Source of the DNA: Candidatus Gemmiger faecavium
GTDB taxonomy: Bacteria > Bacillota > Clostridia > Oscillospirales > Ruminococcaceae
Assembly (NCBI GenBank): GCA_019114415.1
Contig: DXFO01000005.1
Location: forward strand, 1 to 37,915
Length of the DNA stretch: 37,915 nucleotides
Reading direction: 5' to 3'
Shown here one piece after another: positions 1 through 6,246 of the stretch (positions are counted from its first letter, which is position 1; each line of letters begins with the position of its first letter). The notes beneath the pieces were generated by a model. That model saw only the letters and a list, made by a program, of their open reading frames with translations, did no database searches and was not told the DNA's origin. The position numbers were made by a program, and so were the translations under genes.

Positions 1-15
1 CCTGACCCACGCCCT

Positions 16-42
16 AAAAAACAGTCCGCAGGACTGTTTTTT
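16..42. terminator. Palindromic terminator hairpin, copy 1
   Basis: A six-base A run, a CAGTCC/GGACTG stem with a GCA loop, and a six-base T run make a symmetrical hairpin that could terminate transcription on either strand. An identical copy lies at 162-188. Confidence 0.6.
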
Positions 43-161
43 GCGCCGGCGTCGCCGTCGCCGGGCTTTCAAGTCCTGGATGGCCCTTTGATTAAAAAAT
101 GCCCCGGCCGAAGCCGGGGCATTTTTATTGGTGGGCCATCCTTTGACCTGACCCACGCCCT

Positions 162-188
162 AAAAAACAGTCCGCAGGACTGTTTTTT
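162..188. terminator. Palindromic terminator hairpin, copy 2
   Basis: Second identical copy of the A-run, CAGTCC/GGACTG stem and T-run hairpin, 146 bases after the first. It would act as a back-up terminator for transcripts leaving the tRNA gene on the minus strand. Confidence 0.6.
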
Positions 189-236
189 ACGCCGGCTTTG
201 CCGTCGCCGGGCTTTCAAGTCCTGGATGGCCCTTTG

Positions 237-275
237 ATTAAAAAATGCCCCGGCCGAAGCCGGGGCATTTTTATT
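237..275 (-). terminator. Intrinsic terminator of the tRNA gene
   Basis: A GC-rich stem (ATGCCCCGGC pairing with GCCGGGGCAT, loop CGAA) is followed on the minus strand by a T run. It starts immediately after the CCA end of the tRNA. An identical copy lies at 91-129. Confidence 0.8.
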
Positions 276-351
276 GGTGGGCCATCCAGGACTTGAACCC
301 GGGACCAAGCGGTTATGAGCCGCCAGCTCTGACCAACTGAGCTAATGGCCC
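275..351 (-). tRNA. tRNA with CAT anticodon, probably tRNA-Ile2 (or elongator Met)
   Basis: The 77-nt minus-strand sequence folds as a full cloverleaf. It has a 7-bp acceptor (GGGCCAT with ATGGCCC), a D-arm with AGTTGGTC, an anticodon loop CTCATAA, the T-loop motif GGTTCAAGTCC, and an encoded CCA. The anticodon is CAT, read by elongator Met, initiator Met or lysidine-modified Ile2. An initiator is unlikely because the acceptor end is fully paired and the three-GC anticodon-stem signature is absent. The GGCTCATAACCG anticodon arm resembles bacterial Ile2 tRNAs. A TTGGCA-N17-TATAAT promoter lies upstream. The 3' end is partly duplicated in the repeat downstream. Confidence 0.9.
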
Positions 352-389
352 GCATCGGCAAAACCTGGGTTTTGCCAAGACTATTCCTT

Positions 390-418
390 ATTATATCAGG
401 TTTGCCCGGGATTGCCAA
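390..418 (-). promoter_or_regulatory. Promoter of the tRNA gene
   Basis: Minus strand: -35 TTGGCA at 413-418, 17-nt spacer, -10 TATAAT at 390-395. The precursor leader contains a perfect 9-bp hairpin (357-376) just before the mature 5' end. Confidence 0.75.
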
Positions 419-427
419 CCTCTAATT

Positions 428-880
428 TTATACATCCGCGCAGGCCTCGCCACCCGCCGCCGTGTTGAAATCCACCCCGCGGCACTGCGTCCAGTAATGC
501 AGCGCCTGCTCAATGGCCTGCTGGGGCAGGTCAAAGTATTCCGCCAGCTGCCACGGCTCGGTATAACCGGCGGCCATGGCACGGCGCAGCGCATCTACAC
601 TCAAATAGCGGGTGATCGCCCAGCGGTCCGCCTTGTACTCGTGCCGGGCGATCAGGTCATGCCGGCTTGACAGCTTGTGCGTACATCCGGTGGCGCAGTG
701 GCCGACCTCGTGGGCCAGCTGCCAGCTCAGCCTGCGCCAGTCCTTCCCGCGGGAAAAGTCCACAAAGATACCGTAGGCCCCGTTCATCTCAATGGTGGCG
801 GCGTCGGTAAACCCGATGTCATAGGCATAGATTCTCGCACCCGCACGCCGGGCGTCATCATATACCTCGCAAAGCTGCAT
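428..880 (-). CDS. ImmA/IrrE family metallopeptidase
   Basis: This 150-residue protein carries a zinc-protease motif HEVGH (His57, Glu58, His61) and a downstream HEYKAD segment whose Glu81 would be the third metal ligand, the pattern of the ImmA/IrrE (DUF955) family. Family members cleave a partner XRE-type repressor to relieve repression in phages and integrative elements. The gene begins 4 bases after the stop codon of the XRE regulator at 885, so the two are almost certainly cotranscribed and function as a repressor/anti-repressor pair. The ATG at 880 has an AAGGG-type ribosome site inside the end of the upstream gene. At 150 residues it is near the usual single-domain size. The target protein is inferred from neighbourhood only. 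Confidence 0.85.
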   Translation of the reverse strand: MQLCEVYDDARRAGARIYAYDIGFTDAATIEMNGAYGIFVDFSRGKDWRRLSWQLAHEVGHCATGCTHKLSSRHDLIARHEYKADRWAITRYLSVDALRRAMAAGYTEPWQLAEYFDLPQQAIEQALHYWTQCRGVDFNTAAGGEACADV

Positions 881-884
881 ACCC

Positions 885-1217
885 TTATTTCCCTTTCTGC
901 TGCTGATCGCGGAAAAACCGCGCCATCTCCAGCAGCTTTTCCTTATTCTGCGGGGTCAGTTCCTTTGTCTCGTGAAAAAGCGCGTAGGTGAAATCGTCAA
1001 ACCCGATCTCGTCCGAGTTCTCACAGCCCAGCAGGCTGTCCACACTCACCGAAAAATACCCCGCGATCTTGGCCAGCGCCTGCGCCGACAACGACTGCTT
1101 GCGCCCCGTCTTGAGGTCGGACAACGAACTGCGGCTCACGCCGCTCTCCCGGCAAAGTTCCGTGACCGTGATCCCCCTGGCATTGCACAGGGTCTCGATG
1201 CGCTGATAAAGGTTCAC
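885..1217 (-). CDS. XRE-family helix-turn-helix repressor
   Basis: The N-terminal half (about residues 5-65) is a Cro/C1-type helix-turn-helix domain. It includes ITVTELCRESGVSRSSLSDL and an SVSVDSLLG ending typical of XRE domains. The charged C-terminal tail (PQNKEKLLEMARFFRDQQQ) is probably a dimerisation or regulatory segment. A longer frame begins at an ATG at 1238, but that codon has no ribosome site. The GTG at 1217 follows AAAGGGTGG by 8 bases, so it is chosen here (110 residues). The gene is the first of an operon with the ImmA-like peptidase. Its promoter has a perfect palindrome between -35 and -10, implying autoregulation. What else it controls is inferred: the divergent plus-strand phage-like genes. 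Confidence 0.88.
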   Translation of the reverse strand: MNLYQRIETLCNARGITVTELCRESGVSRSSLSDLKTGRKQSLSAQALAKIAGYFSVSVDSLLGCENSDEIGFDDFTYALFHETKELTPQNKEKLLEMARFFRDQQQKGK

Positions 1218-1250
1218 AACAAAAACCACCCTTTCCATGGCAATTTCGCT

Positions 1251-1370
1251 GAAATTACGCGAAAATGAAAATAATACTTGAAATTTGCATCATTGCGAAT
1301 TATACTGAACAACGTAACGTGATCGCGTAATTTCAATGTCTTGCATTTACTATATTACGCAATAGCGTAA
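1251..1370. promoter_or_regulatory. Operator cluster, TTACGC half-sites, between divergent promoters
   Basis: A perfect inverted repeat TTACGC-AATA-GCGTAA sits at 1355-1370, exactly in the spacer of the minus-strand promoter. An 11-base pair of inverted sites, GAAATTACGCG (1251-1261) and CGCGTAATTTC (1324-1334), flanks the plus-strand promoter. The shared TTACGC core suggests one protein, most simply the XRE repressor at 885-1217, binding several sites as in a phage switch region. Confidence 0.75.
1278..1306 (+). promoter_or_regulatory. Plus-strand promoter of the phage-like gene cluster
   Basis: -35 TTGAAA at 1278-1283, 17-nt spacer, -10 TATACT at 1301-1306. It points to the genes starting at 1598. 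No gene is visible in the roughly 290 bases between this promoter and 1598, which would be a long untranslated leader. It is flanked by the TTACGC half-sites at 1251-1261 and 1324-1334. Confidence 0.65.
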
Positions 1371-1377
1371 ATGTCAA
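1349..1377 (-). promoter_or_regulatory. Promoter of the XRE-ImmA operon with embedded operator
   Basis: Minus strand: -35 TTGACA at 1372-1377, 17-nt spacer, -10 TATAGT at 1349-1354. The perfect TTACGC palindrome (1355-1370) fills the spacer, so a bound repressor would occlude RNA polymerase. Confidence 0.8.
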
Positions 1378-1597
1378 GACGAAATTTCACCATGCGGCGA
1401 CTTTTTTGAAAAATCGCCGCGGTGATGCCCAAAGGGGGAAAGCGGCACGGGGGACACTGCGGGCGGCAAGCCTGCAAAGCATCCCCGGCGCCGTCCGCCT
1501 GCCGGGATGGCTGCATCGGCGTGTGCACCGCCGGACAAAGCCGTCCTGCGCGGGAAAACCCTGTGCTTTTTATTATAGTTCCGGGAGAGGACGATAA

Positions 1598-1872
1598 ATG
1601 GGACTGTTTAGCAAAACTTCTGTGAAACGCACCGGAAGGGGGATGCCGCTCTGGAAGAAGGCCGCAAGGTGCGCTGGTACGACCGGGGAGGGACGCTCCC
1701 CGACCCCGCCGACGCGCTGGACGATATTTTGAGGGATGCCCGTGCGGGGCGGGAGTTTGTGACCCTGTACGGGGAGGAGATCTTGAGTTTTTGGGAGGGA
1801 CACTGTGATGCACAAAACCATACGGATGAAGGGCGCGGGCTGTGTGCGCGCGGACCGGTACGGTACATTTGA
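1598..1872 (+). pseudogene. Small phage-like protein gene, interrupted by an apparent -1 frameshift
   Basis: An ATG at 1598, 9 bases after GGGAGAGG, opens MGLFSKTSVKRTGRG, but this frame closes after 44 codons in low-complexity sequence. The frame one base back continues from the five-G run at 1638-1642 as DAALEEGRKVRWYDRGGTLP and runs to 1872, with protein-like composition and no start codon of its own. The two halves join into one plausible protein of about 91 residues if one base is missing in the G run, or if ribosomes slip -1 on AGG GGG. The last 22 codons overlap the next gene, so the functional end may be earlier. I do not recognise the family. Calling it broken rather than programmed is a judgement. 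Confidence 0.5.
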
Positions 1873-2041
1873 AGTGGGCGGGCAGGAGGTTTTGCCCCGG
1901 CTCGTTCAGGCGCTGCGGGAAGCATGTCCCGACGGGGAGGGGGAACTCTGCCTGGCCGGGCGGCTGACGGTGAAGCTGGAAGTATGGGAGCAGCCGCTGT
2001 CGGTGCGGTGCGGGACCCGCCGCCGGGAGGACCGGGCATGA
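1808..2041 (+). CDS. Hypothetical phage-like protein, 77 residues
   Basis: The ATG at 1808 follows GGGAGG (1795-1800) by 7 bases; an in-frame GTG at 1805 is an alternative start. The product (MHKTIRMKGAGCVRADRYGT...) is small, soluble and has no membrane segment or motif I recognise. Its stop codon overlaps the ATG of the next small frame (ATGA at 2038-2041), the tight packing of phage gene modules. It lies between the switch region and an ArpU-like regulator, so a role in the same element is inferred. Function unknown. Confidence 0.5.
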   Translation: MHKTIRMKGAGCVRADRYGTFEVGGQEVLPRLVQALREACPDGEGELCLAGRLTVKLEVWEQPLSVRCGTRRREDRA

Positions 2042-2337
2042 GGGCGGGGGGCGAACGCTGCCGGCACTGCCGCTGGCGGTGTGACGGGACCGGCTACTGC
2101 CTGTGGCCGCGCTGTCTGGCCCGGGTGATCGACGAGGAAAAGACAAACAGGGAGGGAACCTATGGAGAAAACGCAGAGAGAACAGGTGGAGGAAAAGATC
2201 CAGTGGCTGAGCCGTTACCGCCGGGCGCTGCGGCGTCAGGAGCTGCTGGCGCTGGACCTGGAGCAGGCCCGGGGGACGGTGCTCTGCCATGCCCGGCCGG
2301 TGGACGGGATGCCCCGGGCGTCGGGCCACGGGGATAA
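2038..2337 (+). CDS. Cysteine-rich small protein, possibly degenerate at its 3' end
   Basis: An ATG overlapping the previous stop opens MRAGGERCRHCRW, followed by CDGTGYCLWPRC. The five cysteines spaced C-x2-C-x3-C-x5-C-x4-C look like a zinc-binding knuckle. After about residue 40 (DEEKTNREGTYGE) the frame runs without a stop for another 176 bases inside the strongly coding 2162 gene. That tail is probably not a real part of the protein. The original stop may have been lost, or the overlap may be genuine. Family not recognised. Confidence 0.4.
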   Translation: MRAGGERCRHCRWRCDGTGYCLWPRCLARVIDEEKTNREGTYGENAERTGGGKDPVAEPLPPGAAASGAAGAGPGAGPGDGALPCPAGGRDAPGVGPRG

Positions 2338-2605
2338 GACCGAGCGGGCCGCCGAGCGCCTGATGCGGGCGGAGACCCGCTGTGCCGCGGCCGCCGCCGA
2401 CACCCACCGTATCCGCGCAGAGGTGCAGTGGTCCATCTCCACGGTGTTCGACCCCACCCAGCGGGAACTGCTGCGCCGCCGGTATCTGCTGGGCCAGACC
2501 CTGACCGAAATTTCGGAGCAGATGCACCTGGAATACCGCTGGGTGCGGCGTCTCCACCGCAAGGCGGTGCTGCGGGCCGTGACCGAGCTGCCGCCCGTTT
2601 CCTGA
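2162..2605 (+). CDS. Phage-type transcriptional regulator (ArpU/DUF1492-like, sigma-70 region 4 fold)
   Basis: This 147-residue protein starts at an ATG shortly after GGAGGG. The N-terminal two thirds is a long charged helix region (EKTQREQVEEKIQWLSRYRR). The C-terminus carries a sigma-region-4-type helix-turn-helix, PTQRELLRRRYLLGQTLTE followed by ISEQMHLEYRWVRRLHRKA. This architecture is that of the small phage late-gene regulators grouped as ArpU, RinA or DUF1492. It ends the plus-strand cluster and is followed by a strong bidirectional terminator. No phage structural, packaging or integrase gene is nearby, so it may be a relic or a domesticated regulator. The family call is from motif resemblance. 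Confidence 0.65.
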   Translation: MEKTQREQVEEKIQWLSRYRRALRRQELLALDLEQARGTVLCHARPVDGMPRASGHGDKTERAAERLMRAETRCAAAAADTHRIRAEVQWSISTVFDPTQRELLRRRYLLGQTLTEISEQMHLEYRWVRRLHRKAVLRAVTELPPVS

Positions 2606-2617
2606 CCGGTACATAAT

Positions 2618-2662
2618 AAAAAACCACCCTGGCGGACTGCTGTGGTCCGTCAGGGTGGTTTT
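2618..2662. terminator. Bidirectional terminator between converging genes
   Basis: An inverted repeat with arms built on AAAACCACCCTG and CAGGGTGGTTTT has an A run on one side and a T run on the other. It serves both the plus-strand gene ending at 2605 and the minus-strand gene ending at 2678. Confidence 0.85.
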
Positions 2663-2677
2663 GCGTGACAGGGAAGA

Positions 2678-3889
2678 TCAGGCGGCGGGAGACTGGGAGT
2701 CCACGGCGGCAGGTTCTGCCGGCTCGGCGGGGACCGCGCCCCGGCGGGTGAGCAGGAAACCGCCCACCACCGCCGTAAAGGGAGCTACGGTGACCAGGGC
2801 AAAGCTGCCCACCAGCGTTTGGAGCAGCTCACTGGCAACGTACTTGTAGTTGAAAATGTTGACCAGGGGCGTGCCCTGGGCCATAAAGACCATGAGCTGG
2901 GCCAGGTATCCGCCGGAGTAGGCCAGCAGCAGGGTGGTGGTCATGGTGCCCATGGCGGCCTGACCGATGCGGATGCCGCTGCCCACCGCCTCCCAGGGGC
3001 GGACGCCGGGCTTTTTGCGCACGACCTCACAGATGCCGCTGGTGATGTCCACCGAAAGGTCCATCATGGCGCCGGAAGCACCGATAAAGATACTGGCCAT
3101 AAAAATGCGGGTGAGGTTAAGGTCCTGGTACCCGGCATAGAGCAGGGACTCGCTGTTGGCCATGACCGCGCCGTGGATGTGCAGCACACTGGTAAAGGCC
3201 ACGCCCAGGATGCAGGCGGTGCCCACGCCCAGCATGCTGCCCAGGATGGCGGTGAGGCTGCGGCGGTCGAACCCGTAGACAAAGACGATGATGACTACGG
3301 TCAGCAGGGCCACCAGCAGCAGACCCACCAGGATGGGATTGGCGCCCCGCAGGGTGGCGGGGACCATGATCTTCCAGATGGCCAGCACCGTGATGACAAA
3401 GGAGAGGATGGCCCGCAGTCCTCCCGGCCCCGCAAACAGAATGAGGAACAGGGTGAACACGGCAGCCAGCAGCAGCTCCCAGCTGATGCGGTAATGGTCG
3501 ATCATGGTGACCGAGGTGATGGCCCCGTCCGCATGGCTGACCACCACCAGGGCGCTGTCCCCGGGGGCGAAAATTTTGTCCTGTTCCAGGCTGCCGGTGA
3601 GCAGGTTGACGGCCTCGGCGGTCTGACCGGCAAACCGGCCTTCCTCAATGCGCAGGGTGCAGCGCTGCTCGCCGTTCTGGATCAGCCCCGTGCTGATGAT
3701 GGTGCTGTTGTCCGTTTCCAGGATGGTGGCGCGGACCTTGTCGGTGCCCTGATAGATCTGCGCGCCCTCGTAACCGGTGGGCAGCACCAGCAGAATGGCG
3801 GTCAGGATCAGGCCCGGGACCAGCACCCGCCAGGCGGAGGGCTGCTCGCCCCAGATCCGTTTGAAAAAGCCCAGGATTTTTGCTCGCAT
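2678..3889 (-). CDS. YibE/F family membrane protein
   Basis: This 403-residue integral membrane protein has one N-terminal transmembrane helix (about residues 24-40) and an extracytoplasmic domain of roughly 90 residues. A cluster of about seven hydrophobic helices runs from residue 135 to the end. Blocks such as GASGAMMDLSVDITSG and VGSGIRIGQAAMGTMTTTL are typical of the YibE/F family, whose transport or export function is not established. The C-terminus ends in an Ala/Pro/Glu-rich tail. A start at 3889 is supported by AAAGGAGAG upstream. The gene lies 132 bases after the alkaline phosphatase, separated by a terminator hairpin, so expression is either by read-through or from a promoter I cannot see. 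Confidence 0.85.
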   Translation of the reverse strand: MRAKILGFFKRIWGEQPSAWRVLVPGLILTAILLVLPTGYEGAQIYQGTDKVRATILETDNSTIISTGLIQNGEQRCTLRIEEGRFAGQTAEAVNLLTGSLEQDKIFAPGDSALVVVSHADGAITSVTMIDHYRISWELLLAAVFTLFLILFAGPGGLRAILSFVITVLAIWKIMVPATLRGANPILVGLLLVALLTVVIIVFVYGFDRRSLTAILGSMLGVGTACILGVAFTSVLHIHGAVMANSESLLYAGYQDLNLTRIFMASIFIGASGAMMDLSVDITSGICEVVRKKPGVRPWEAVGSGIRIGQAAMGTMTTTLLLAYSGGYLAQLMVFMAQGTPLVNIFNYKYVASELLQTLVGSFALVTVAPFTAVVGGFLLTRRGAVPAEPAEPAAVDSQSPAA

Positions 3890-3936
3890 GGTTGTGTGTA
3901 CTCTCCTTTGTCAAAAGCGGATGATGTGCGGGAACA

Positions 3937-3978
3937 GAAAAAGGTCTCCGCCGGGCGGAGGGACGCCCTGGCGGAGAC
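3937..3978 (-). terminator. Terminator downstream of the alkaline phosphatase gene
   Basis: A perfect 9-bp stem (GTCTCCGCC at 3944-3952 with GGCGGAGAC at 3970-3978) is followed on the minus strand by CTTTTT. Read-through would supply the YibE/F gene. Confidence 0.7.
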
Positions 3979-4020
3979 GCCGGCAGAAGAAACCGCGCAG
4001 GAAATCCCTTGCGCTTGCAA

Positions 4021-5637
4021 TCAGGCCACGCCGGTCAGCTGGGCCAGATTGTTGTAGATGTCGGTGTTGTCGTAGTAGCCCTCAAACAGTTCCTGGCCTT
4101 CGCCCATGGCAAAGACGGCAACCGGCAGGCCGGTGTGGCTGTAGCTGGTGAAGTCGATGCCGGACTTGTTGTTGAGGATGTGGGTGATGGTGACGCTCAA
4201 CGGCTCGTAGCTGCCGTACAGGACGTACTCGGCCTGGGTCAGCTCGGTGTCGTCGGTCTTGGTCATGGTCATGTTGTAGGCGTCTTCCAGCAGGCCCAGC
4301 TCGTAGTCGGTCATGACCAGGCTGCCGGAGGTGACACCGGTGGGATGGCTGTCAGCGTTATCGGTGGTGACGCCGCTCTCGCCCTGCTGGCCGGAGGCTT
4401 CCTCGGTCACCAGGCCGAACAGGTCGGAAACGTCCTGCAGGACTTCATCAAAGCTGGTGTTGTTCTCCTTGTAGGAGGCGACGTAATCGCTGTCGAACTT
4501 GGCGTAGCTGATCTTCTGGTTGGCCAGGTTCTGCAGGAAGGTGTCGTAGTTGGTGCCGGCGTAGCCGATGGTCATGCCGCCGGTCTCATGGTCGCCGGTG
4601 ACCAGGATCAGGGTCTCGTCGGGATGCTCGTTGTAGAAGTCGATGGCTTTCTGGACGGCATCGGACAGGGCCTGGGTGTCGTGCAGGGTGGAACCGGCGT
4701 CATTGGCGTGGCAGGCCCAGTCGATCTTGCCGCCTTCCACCATCATGAAGAAACCGGTGTCGTTGTCCAGGCACTCGATGCCCTTTTCTACATAGTCGGC
4801 CAGGCTCCACATGTCGTCGGTGCGGTCCAGCTCGTAGGGCATGGAGTCGCCGTCGGCCAGATGCTCGTCGATGAGGATGGCCTTGCCGGTGTCGGCGGTG
4901 ACGGCCTCGGCTTCCGCCTGGGTCTTGACCACGGTGTAGCCGGCCTCGGCAGCCAGGGTGTACAGGTCGGTCTGGTCCTCTTCCTTGCCGGTGGGCTGCA
5001 GCAGAGCGCCGCCCGCGAAGTAATCAAAGCCGCTGTCGATCATTTCCAGGCCGATGTCGTAGTAGTTATTGCGGCTGACCTGATGGCAGTAGAAGGCGGC
5101 GGGAGTGGCATGGTTCAGGTTGACGCTGGAGATGACGCCGATCTTGTAGCCCAGCTGGTCCTTCAGCTTTTCGCTGATGGTCTCGTAGGCGACGGTGCCG
5201 GTCTCGTCCATGTTGATGGTGCCGCTGTAAGTTTTGTGGCCGGTGGAGATGGAGGTGGCGGTGGAAGCGGAGTCCGGGCAGAAAGAAGTGCTGTCATAGG
5301 TCTGGGCGCTGCCTGCCACGGGGAAATCCACAAAGCTCAGGGCGTTCTCGTGCTGCAGGACGGCGCCGTCGCCGCCCATGCTGGTGCCGTTTTCCAGAGC
5401 GGACAGGTAATAGTTGGTGCTCTGGATCTGGGGATAGCTCATGCCGTCGCCGATGAACAGGAAAATGTATTTTGGGGTGCCGGTGGAAGCAGTCTCCGCA
5501 GTGGGGGCGGCGGTGGCAACAGCGGAAGCGCTGTCGTCGGCGGGAGCCTCGCTGGCGGGGGTGGAACATGCCGCAAGGCTGAAGGTCAGGGAGGCCGCGC
5601 CCAGCAGGGCAACAGCGCGTTTGGTCAGGTCTTTCAT
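4021..5637 (-). CDS. Alkaline phosphatase (PhoA family) lipoprotein
   Basis: This 538-residue secreted phosphomonoesterase has a lipoprotein signal peptide with lipobox LAAC (Cys24), then a low-complexity Ala/Thr/Ser linker to about residue 55. The catalytic domain shows GDG (Asp64, metal ligand), the nucleophile motif D-S-A (Ser123 within DSASTATS), HANDAGSTLHDT and VTGDHETGG, which carry zinc ligands. These are the signatures of the PhoA/alkaline phosphatase family, which hydrolyses phosphate esters outside the cell using zinc and magnesium. An insertion near residues 390-440 (ASGQQGESGVTTDNADSHPT) looks flexible. The start has AGGAGAGAGG upstream. A palindrome overlaps its probable promoter, suggesting regulation; phosphate control is not shown by any recognised Pho box. 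Confidence 0.93.
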   Translation of the reverse strand: MKDLTKRAVALLGAASLTFSLAACSTPASEAPADDSASAVATAAPTAETASTGTPKYIFLFIGDGMSYPQIQSTNYYLSALENGTSMGGDGAVLQHENALSFVDFPVAGSAQTYDSTSFCPDSASTATSISTGHKTYSGTINMDETGTVAYETISEKLKDQLGYKIGVISSVNLNHATPAAFYCHQVSRNNYYDIGLEMIDSGFDYFAGGALLQPTGKEEDQTDLYTLAAEAGYTVVKTQAEAEAVTADTGKAILIDEHLADGDSMPYELDRTDDMWSLADYVEKGIECLDNDTGFFMMVEGGKIDWACHANDAGSTLHDTQALSDAVQKAIDFYNEHPDETLILVTGDHETGGMTIGYAGTNYDTFLQNLANQKISYAKFDSDYVASYKENNTSFDEVLQDVSDLFGLVTEEASGQQGESGVTTDNADSHPTGVTSGSLVMTDYELGLLEDAYNMTMTKTDDTELTQAEYVLYGSYEPLSVTITHILNNKSGIDFTSYSHTGLPVAVFAMGEGQELFEGYYDNTDIYNNLAQLTGVA

Positions 5638-5726
5638 GTAGATCCTCTCTCCTTGATGTTAGCAGATTCGGTATGTTGCTGCCGGGGCGGAGGTTTCGGG
5701 GTAGGGCTCCGTCCCGCAGCGATTTT

Positions 5727-5756
5727 ATTATAGTTTCGCCCGTTTCCCGGCGAAAC
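5727..5756 (-). promoter_or_regulatory. Probable promoter and operator of the alkaline phosphatase gene
   Basis: Minus-strand -10 TATAAT at 5727-5732 with a weak -35 TTTCGC at 5750-5755 (17-nt spacer). A perfect 8-bp inverted repeat GTTTCGCC-N8-GGCGAAAC (5733-5756) covers the spacer and the -35 region, the usual place for a repressor or an activator that replaces a weak -35. It does not match known Pho boxes. Confidence 0.55.
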
Positions 5757-6170
5757 CATACGGCAGTCAAATCACCGTAAAAAAACATCGTACGAATCCG
5801 CCCTGTGCTTGACACAAAATTTACCCCCGAATATGCCTTTTTGGTGCCATGTGCGTGGATTCGTAGTTTTCAAAAGAGGGAGTGTACGGCACCGGAATAC
5901 AACATTTTTACAAATCCGCTCCCGGCCCCTTGGTCAGACTGCCCAATGTCTGTAAAATGCAGACAAACGGGACCTTAAAATGGGGATTTGAATCTGAAAA
6001 TACAATAAAATGAAATGGATAGTACCGAAAAAGCGAAAAATTGCAAAAAATACTTAAATAATTTTGTGCTTCTAATCCAAATCCTGTGAGAGGGAAAAAT
6101 TGGGTTTTGGTCAGTGTGACGAATTTGTTGAAGATTTTTTGGTCAAAATCATCATTGAAAAGTTTTGTGC
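5757..6170. other. AT-rich intergenic region, no gene
   Basis: About 400 bases, clearly more AT-rich than the neighbours, with no supported reading frame on either strand. It holds a perfect 9-bp inverted repeat, TACGAATCC (5791-5799) and GGATTCGTA (5857-5865), and a TTGACA at 5811-5816 without a good -10. A weak GTCTG/CAGAC hairpin lies near 5948-5965. Confidence 0.5.
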
Positions 6171-6176
6171 TATAAT
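6171..6176 (+). promoter_or_regulatory. Extended -10 promoter of the HPr-like gene
   Basis: TATAAT at 6171-6176 is preceded by TGC, an extended -10 element. No good -35 lies at 17 bases; a TTGAAA occurs only 10 bases upstream. The leader to the start codon is about 70 bases. Confidence 0.6.
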
Positions 6177-6246
6177 AGGATTGCAAGGCAGGAAGGCAAC
6201 AATCGGTTGCCCGGCCCTTTGCCCTTAAATCATGGAGGAATGAATT

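Larger units (their letters stand above)
1..287. repeat. Tandem repeat, 146-bp unit, derived from tRNA 3' end plus terminators
   Basis: Positions 1-141 recur at 147-287 with an offset of 146 bases and only a few differences near 43-55 and 189-200. Each unit holds a palindromic hairpin (16-42; 162-188), a plus-strand copy of the T-arm and acceptor end of the adjacent tRNA (68-86; 214-232), a GC-rich terminator hairpin (91-129; 237-275) and the tRNA acceptor end in minus orientation (129-141; 275-287). The left copy is cut by the window edge, so more copies may lie outside. The duplication is seen directly; its origin (unequal crossing-over or leftover attachment sites) is inferred. Confidence 0.85.

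Noticed and set aside
1..302. CRISPR array
   Set aside because: Only two long repeats directly abutting, with no spacers and with terminator and tRNA content. No other short spaced repeats were seen in the window.
1355..2614. Minus-strand open frame of 419 codons
   Set aside because: Pro/Arg/Ser-rich composition of a GC-rich antisense frame, no family motif. The plus-strand small genes with ribosome sites explain the region better.
4009..5733. Plus-strand open frame of 574 codons opposite the alkaline phosphatase
   Set aside because: Gly/Val/Ala-rich antisense shadow with no ribosome site. The minus strand encodes a complete enzyme with catalytic motifs.
6171..6246. Riboswitch before the HPr-like gene
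   Set aside because: The leader is only about 70 bases and shows no terminator-antiterminator pair.
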